DNA from: an uncultured Pseudomonadales bacterium
GTDB lineage: Bacteria; Pseudomonadota; Gammaproteobacteria; Pseudomonadales; Azotimanducaceae
DNA length: 64,000 nucleotides
Assembly: GCA_937921865.1 (NCBI GenBank)
Contig: CAKZWF010000006.1
Location: 62,001 to 126,000, forward strand
Direction of reading: 5' to 3'
Shown: positions 60,665 to 64,000 of the stretch, one piece after another
Layout: the number at the start of each line of letters is the position of its first letter
Numbering within the stretch: the first letter of the stretch is position 1
Translations under genes and position numbers: made by a program
The notes under the pieces: model-generated
Databases searched by the model: none
What the model was told of the DNA's origin: nothing
Seen by the model: the letters and a program-made list of their open reading frames with translations, nothing else

Positions 60665-63604
60665 CTACTGGCAGGCTTCGCAATCTGGGTCATCAAGTGA
60701 GCAGGCCAGCGGCACATCCGCAGGGCCGGCTGCGGCGATGGCGTCATCACTGAACGCGGTGGCACTGGCCGCTGTCTCGGTGCTGTTGCCCGACGAAACC
60801 GCATTCAACGTACCGCGGTCGAGCGTTGATTTCTCGGTGCTGGTCGCGCTGAGTGCTCGCAGATAGTAGGTCGTTTTCAAACCTCTCAACCACGCCATGC
60901 GATAGGTGATATCCAGCTTGCGGCCGGAGGCTTCTGCCATATAGAGGTTCAGCGACTGAGCCTGATCGAGCCACTTCTGCCGGCGGCTGGCAGCGTCCAC
61001 CAGCCAGCGGGGTTCAACCTCGAATGCGGTGGCATAGAGCTTCTTAAGCTCCATCGGTACGCGTTCGATACTGCGCAGGCTGCCATCGTAATATTTGAGG
61101 TCGTTGACCATGACCTGATCCCACAGTCCCGCTTGCTTCAGGTCGCGGACCATGAAGGGGTTCACCACGGTGAATTCGCCGGACAGGTTCGATTTCACAT
61201 ACAGGTTCTGATAGGTCGGTTCTATGGATTGAGACACCCCGGTGATGTTGGCAATGGTTGCCGTCGGCGCAATCGCCATCACATTGGAATTACGCATTCC
61301 ATTGATCTGAACCTTGCTGCGCAGCTTGTCCCAGTTCAGCGTCGTAGAAAAGTCAGCATCCAGAAATTCATCGCCGCGTTCTGATTTCAGAAGTTTCAGC
61401 GAATCGATTGGCAGGACGCCGCGACTCCATAGTGATCCCGAGAAGCTGGCATAAGCACCACGTTCTTTGGCCAGACGGCAGGAAGCATCGATGGCGTAGT
61501 AGCTGATTGCTTCCATTGAACGGTCAGCAAACTCAACCGCTTCCGAACTGCTGTAAGGCAGCCGCAGTTTGTACAGCGCGTCCTGAAATCCCATGATGCC
61601 GAGACCAACTGGACGATGCCGCATGTTCGACGTGCGCGCCTGGGGTACAGAGTAGTAGTTGATGTCGATGACGTTATCGAGCATGCGCACCGCAGTCCGC
61701 ACCGTCTTCTTCAGCTTCTTAATATTCAGCTCACCGTTTTCGATGTGCTGTGGCAGGTTCACCGAGCCGAGGTTGCAGACAGCAATTTCTTCTTCCGAAG
61801 TGTTCAGGGTGATTTCGGTGCACAGATTGGATGAGTGCACGACACCGATGTGCTGCTGAGGCGAACGGATGTTGCAGACATCCTTGAACGTGATCCAGGG
61901 ATGGCCGGTTTCGAACAGCATCGACAGCATCTTGCGCCACAGATCCTGAGCTTTGACGCGTTTAAACAGCTTCAGCTCGCCATTGCGGGTCTTTTCTTCC
62001 AGCGCTTCATACTGCTTTTCGAAGGCGCTGCCATAGAGATCGTGCAGATCACCGGCATCACTTGGTGAGAACAGGGTCCACTGAGCATCCTGAGTGACCC
62101 GTTTCATGAACAGGTCCGGAATCCAGTTGGCTGTATTCATGTCGTGGGTGCGGCGACGGTCGTCGCCAGTGTTTTTGCGCAGCTCCAGAAACTCTTCGAT
62201 ATCCAGGTGCCAGGTTTCCAGATAGGCACAGACTGCACCTTTGCGCTTGCCGCCCTGATTCACAGCAACCGCGGTGTCGTTGACAACCTTCAGGAATGGC
62301 ACAACTCCCTGGGATTTACCGTTGGTGCCTTTGATGTAGGAACCGAGCGCACGCACCGGGGTCCAGTCATTGCCGAGACCCCCGGCCCACTTCGACAGCA
62401 TCGCGTTGTCGCGGATTGCGCCGTAAATGCCATCGAGATTGTCCGGTACCGTGGTCAGGAAACACGACGACAGCTGCGATCGCAGCGTGCCGGCGTTGAA
62501 CAGAGTCGGCGTTGAACTCATATAGTCAAACGAACTCAACAGGTCGTAGAACTCGATCGCTCGGGCTGTGGGGTTGTCTTCTTCCAGCGCCAGGCCCATT
62601 GCAACCCGCATGAAAAATACCTGCGGCAGTTCAATGCGGACTTCATCGGAGTGGATGAAGTAGCGGTCGTACAGCGTCTGCAGACCCAGATAGGTGAAGT
62701 TGAGATCGCGTTCGGGTTTCAGTGCCGCGCCTAATGCATCCAGATCGAACCGGGCCAGCTCCGGTGACAGCAGCTCCAATTCGATGCCGCGGTTGATAAA
62801 CGCCCGCAGCGTCGCCGGATACAGCTCAACCATTTCACTTTGAGTGGCTTTGAAGTTGGCGTTTTCACCGACATTGAGAAAGCGCAGCGCTTCGCTACGC
62901 AGATCGTCGAGCAGCAGTCGGGAGCTGACAAACGTGTAGTTGGGCTCTTCTTCGACCAGGGTGCGGGCGGTGATCAGCAGCGAAGTGGCGACATCGCGTT
63001 CAGAGATGCCGTCATACATGTTGTTCATGGCTTCTTTGATGATGCGGTCAGCGTCCACGTCTTCCAAGCCGGTACAGGCTTCTTTCACCAGGGTGAGAAT
63101 CCGCTTCACGTCCAGGCGCTGGCGGCTACCGTTTTCGAGCACCACATGGATCACTGATGCTGGCGTTTCAGCGGTTTCTTCTTCGTTACGGGTGGCTCTC
63201 AGTCGGGCATGTTCTTCGCGATACAGCACATAATCGCGGGCTACCTTGTGTTCACCGGAGCGCATCAGCGACAGTTCAACCTGATCCTGTACTTCTTCAA
63301 TGTGAATGGTGCCGCCGGATGGGAAGCGACGTTTGAAAGTGCCTGACACCTGGGTGGTCAGGTGACCGACCAGCTCACGAATCCTGGGTGACGCGGCAGC
63401 TGTGCCGCCTTCTACAGCCAGAAACGCTTTGGTTAAGGCGACGGCGATTTTATCGTCGCTGTAGGGCACCACAGTGCCGTTGCGTTTGATGACTCTCAGC
63501 TGGCCGGGCGCTGTGGCGGTGAGCGCTGGTGACAACGGTTCGTTGGATGGCACCTGGGCCGATTCCCTGCTGGCCTCAGCGGTGGTTTCTAATTCTGTCT
63601 GCAT
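60665..63604 (-). CDS. nrdA: Ribonucleotide reductase class Ia alpha subunit NrdA
   Basis: A 979-residue catalytic subunit. Two ATP-cone regulatory domains (about 30-130, IKRNGTVVPYSDDKI; and 150-245, VVLENGSRQRLDVKRI), then the active site: SSCFLTTV (Cys), SSNLCTEI (Asn, Cys, Glu), CNLGSVNL (Cys). The C-terminal redox pair DCEACQ shuttles electrons. Two ATP cones are the Pseudomonas-type arrangement, while E. coli has one. The start is ATG 63604, preceded by GGAGCAG. Upstream lies a repeat-rich promoter region. Confidence 0.96.
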   Translation of the reverse strand: MQTELETTAEASRESAQVPSNEPLSPALTATAPGQLRVIKRNGTVVPYSDDKIAVALTKAFLAVEGGTAAASPRIRELVGHLTTQVSGTFKRRFPSGGTIHIEEVQDQVELSLMRSGEHKVARDYVLYREEHARLRATRNEEETAETPASVIHVVLENGSRQRLDVKRILTLVKEACTGLEDVDADRIIKEAMNNMYDGISERDVATSLLITARTLVEEEPNYTFVSSRLLLDDLRSEALRFLNVGENANFKATQSEMVELYPATLRAFINRGIELELLSPELARFDLDALGAALKPERDLNFTYLGLQTLYDRYFIHSDEVRIELPQVFFMRVAMGLALEEDNPTARAIEFYDLLSSFDYMSSTPTLFNAGTLRSQLSSCFLTTVPDNLDGIYGAIRDNAMLSKWAGGLGNDWTPVRALGSYIKGTNGKSQGVVPFLKVVNDTAVAVNQGGKRKGAVCAYLETWHLDIEEFLELRKNTGDDRRRTHDMNTANWIPDLFMKRVTQDAQWTLFSPSDAGDLHDLYGSAFEKQYEALEEKTRNGELKLFKRVKAQDLWRKMLSMLFETGHPWITFKDVCNIRSPQQHIGVVHSSNLCTEITLNTSEEEIAVCNLGSVNLPQHIENGELNIKKLKKTVRTAVRMLDNVIDINYYSVPQARTSNMRHRPVGLGIMGFQDALYKLRLPYSSSEAVEFADRSMEAISYYAIDASCRLAKERGAYASFSGSLWSRGVLPIDSLKLLKSERGDEFLDADFSTTLNWDKLRSKVQINGMRNSNVMAIAPTATIANITGVSQSIEPTYQNLYVKSNLSGEFTVVNPFMVRDLKQAGLWDQVMVNDLKYYDGSLRSIERVPMELKKLYATAFEVEPRWLVDAASRRQKWLDQAQSLNLYMAEASGRKLDITYRMAWLRGLKTTYYLRALSATSTEKSTLDRGTLNAVSSGNSTETAASATAFSDDAIAAAGPADVPLACSLDDPDCEACQ

Positions 63605-63630
63605 GATTGGCGTTCTGCTCCGCACATTTA

Positions 63631-63660
63631 TTCTGTTGATATTTGTTCTGTTGATATTTG
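63631..63660. repeat. 15-base direct repeat x2 in the nrdA promoter region
   Basis: TTCTGTTGATATTTG occurs twice in perfect tandem, followed by a shortened third copy (TTCTATTTAG). It starts 27 bases upstream of the nrdA start codon. On the minus strand it reads AACAAATATC repeated. It could be a binding site for an initiator or regulator or a slippage product. Confidence 0.6.
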
Positions 63661-63782
63661 TTCTATTTAGTACTGGCTGATACAGGCCGTTTAAAGCTTT
63701 CTCAAAGCCGTTATTCTGAGCGCTGGCGGTGGATGGTTTGTATAGCTACTTGCCAGTCAGCCGAGAGCCAGGTTCTCTTGAC

Positions 63783-63814
63783 CCTGCGATCCTGCGATCC
63801 TGCGACCCTGCGAC
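63783..63814. repeat. 8-base tandem repeat x4, CCTGCGAY
   Basis: Four consecutive copies: CCTGCGAT, CCTGCGAT, CCTGCGAC, CCTGCGAC. Non-coding. The unit length of eight permits slippage. About 180 bases upstream of the nrdA start. Confidence 0.65.
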
Positions 63815-64000
63815 CCTTCTGCCCTTGTCTCTATATTGCTATTTTTTCTTTTCGCTGGTCTTGCTGGTTTCGCTATGAGCACAGCTTTCCGCCGTTTAGC
63901 AGTCAGCCAGTGCCTTCACCACTCACCAAAGCTGCCCCTCCGAACAGTTTTGAATTTCGAGTCTGTAGCTGCTGAGACCGCTGTCGTTCATCGACGGCGG

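Larger units (their letters stand above)
63605..64000. other. 396-base region upstream of nrdA
   Basis: No convincing gene. It contains two tandem repeat arrays (63631-63660 and 63783-63814), AT-rich DNA suitable for the nrdA promoter, and pyrimidine-rich DNA to the window end. I could not identify a standard NrdR box. Confidence 0.55.

Noticed and set aside
63783-63814. CRISPR-like repeats
   Set aside because: The units are only eight bases and contiguous, with no spacers.
63658-63975. 105-codon plus-strand frame upstream of nrdA
   Set aside because: Built partly from the 8-base repeats, Cys/Ser/Phe-rich and without a ribosome binding site.

Overview
The window is a chromosomal segment of a free-living gammaproteobacterium. 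I infer this from GntR-smc-zipA-ligA synteny (as in pseudomonads), a complete System I cytochrome c maturation operon, a double-ATP-cone NrdA with a tailed NrdB as in Pseudomonas, and E. coli-like TtcA, PpnN and YheU. Genes are densely packed with many 4-bp start/stop overlaps. I see no transposon, CRISPR array, rRNA or tRNA. A cluster of acyl-CoA genes and a TonB-dependent receptor fit an aquatic heterotroph, but genus cannot be fixed from this sequence.

Layout. 1-1212: remnant of an EAL domain gene, then ttcA. 1184-8308 (minus): an OmpR-family regulator followed by a 2,119-residue hybrid Ser/Thr kinase-AAA-GAF-PAS-histidine kinase-receiver-Hpt protein, probably a phosphorelay. 8561-8779: YheU-like protein. 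9267-19374: a four-gene run encoding three exported DUF11-type proteins and one 2,329-residue exported protein with cadherin-like, duplicated, DUF11 and carboxypeptidase-regulatory-like domains and a beta-rich, barrel-like C-terminus. This is the least understood part of the window and my main candidate for an undescribed surface system. 19439-23175: NrtS-like membrane protein, TonB-dependent receptor, PpnN. 23185-30409: ccmABCDEFGHI. 30509-38581: GntR regulator, smc, zipA, ligA and a lytic-transglycosylase-like lipoprotein. 38644-40713: dinG. 40689-44309 (minus): DoxX and an M16 lipoprotein peptidase. 44376-48290: glycerate-kinase-like P-loop kinase, glycine-zipper envelope protein, PepSY protein and a PhoP/PhoQ-like pair. 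48301-52147 (minus): crotonase, CDGSH protein, DUF349 protein. 52335-56770: acyl-CoA dehydrogenase fragment, full acyl-CoA dehydrogenase, alpha/beta hydrolase, GST and PLP dehydratase. 56794-63604 (minus): nrdA, nrdB, a rho-independent terminator, and a penicillin-acylase-family hydrolase.

How the genes work together. The ccm genes export and attach heme to apocytochromes. smc, zipA and ligA serve chromosome organisation, division and DNA joining. The glycine-zipper gene has an upstream direct repeat and -10 arrangement typical of OmpR-family activation, and the next two-component pair is a natural candidate regulator. The four DUF11-type exported proteins share a similar mature N-terminal motif and are consecutive on one strand, so they are probably components of one envelope structure.
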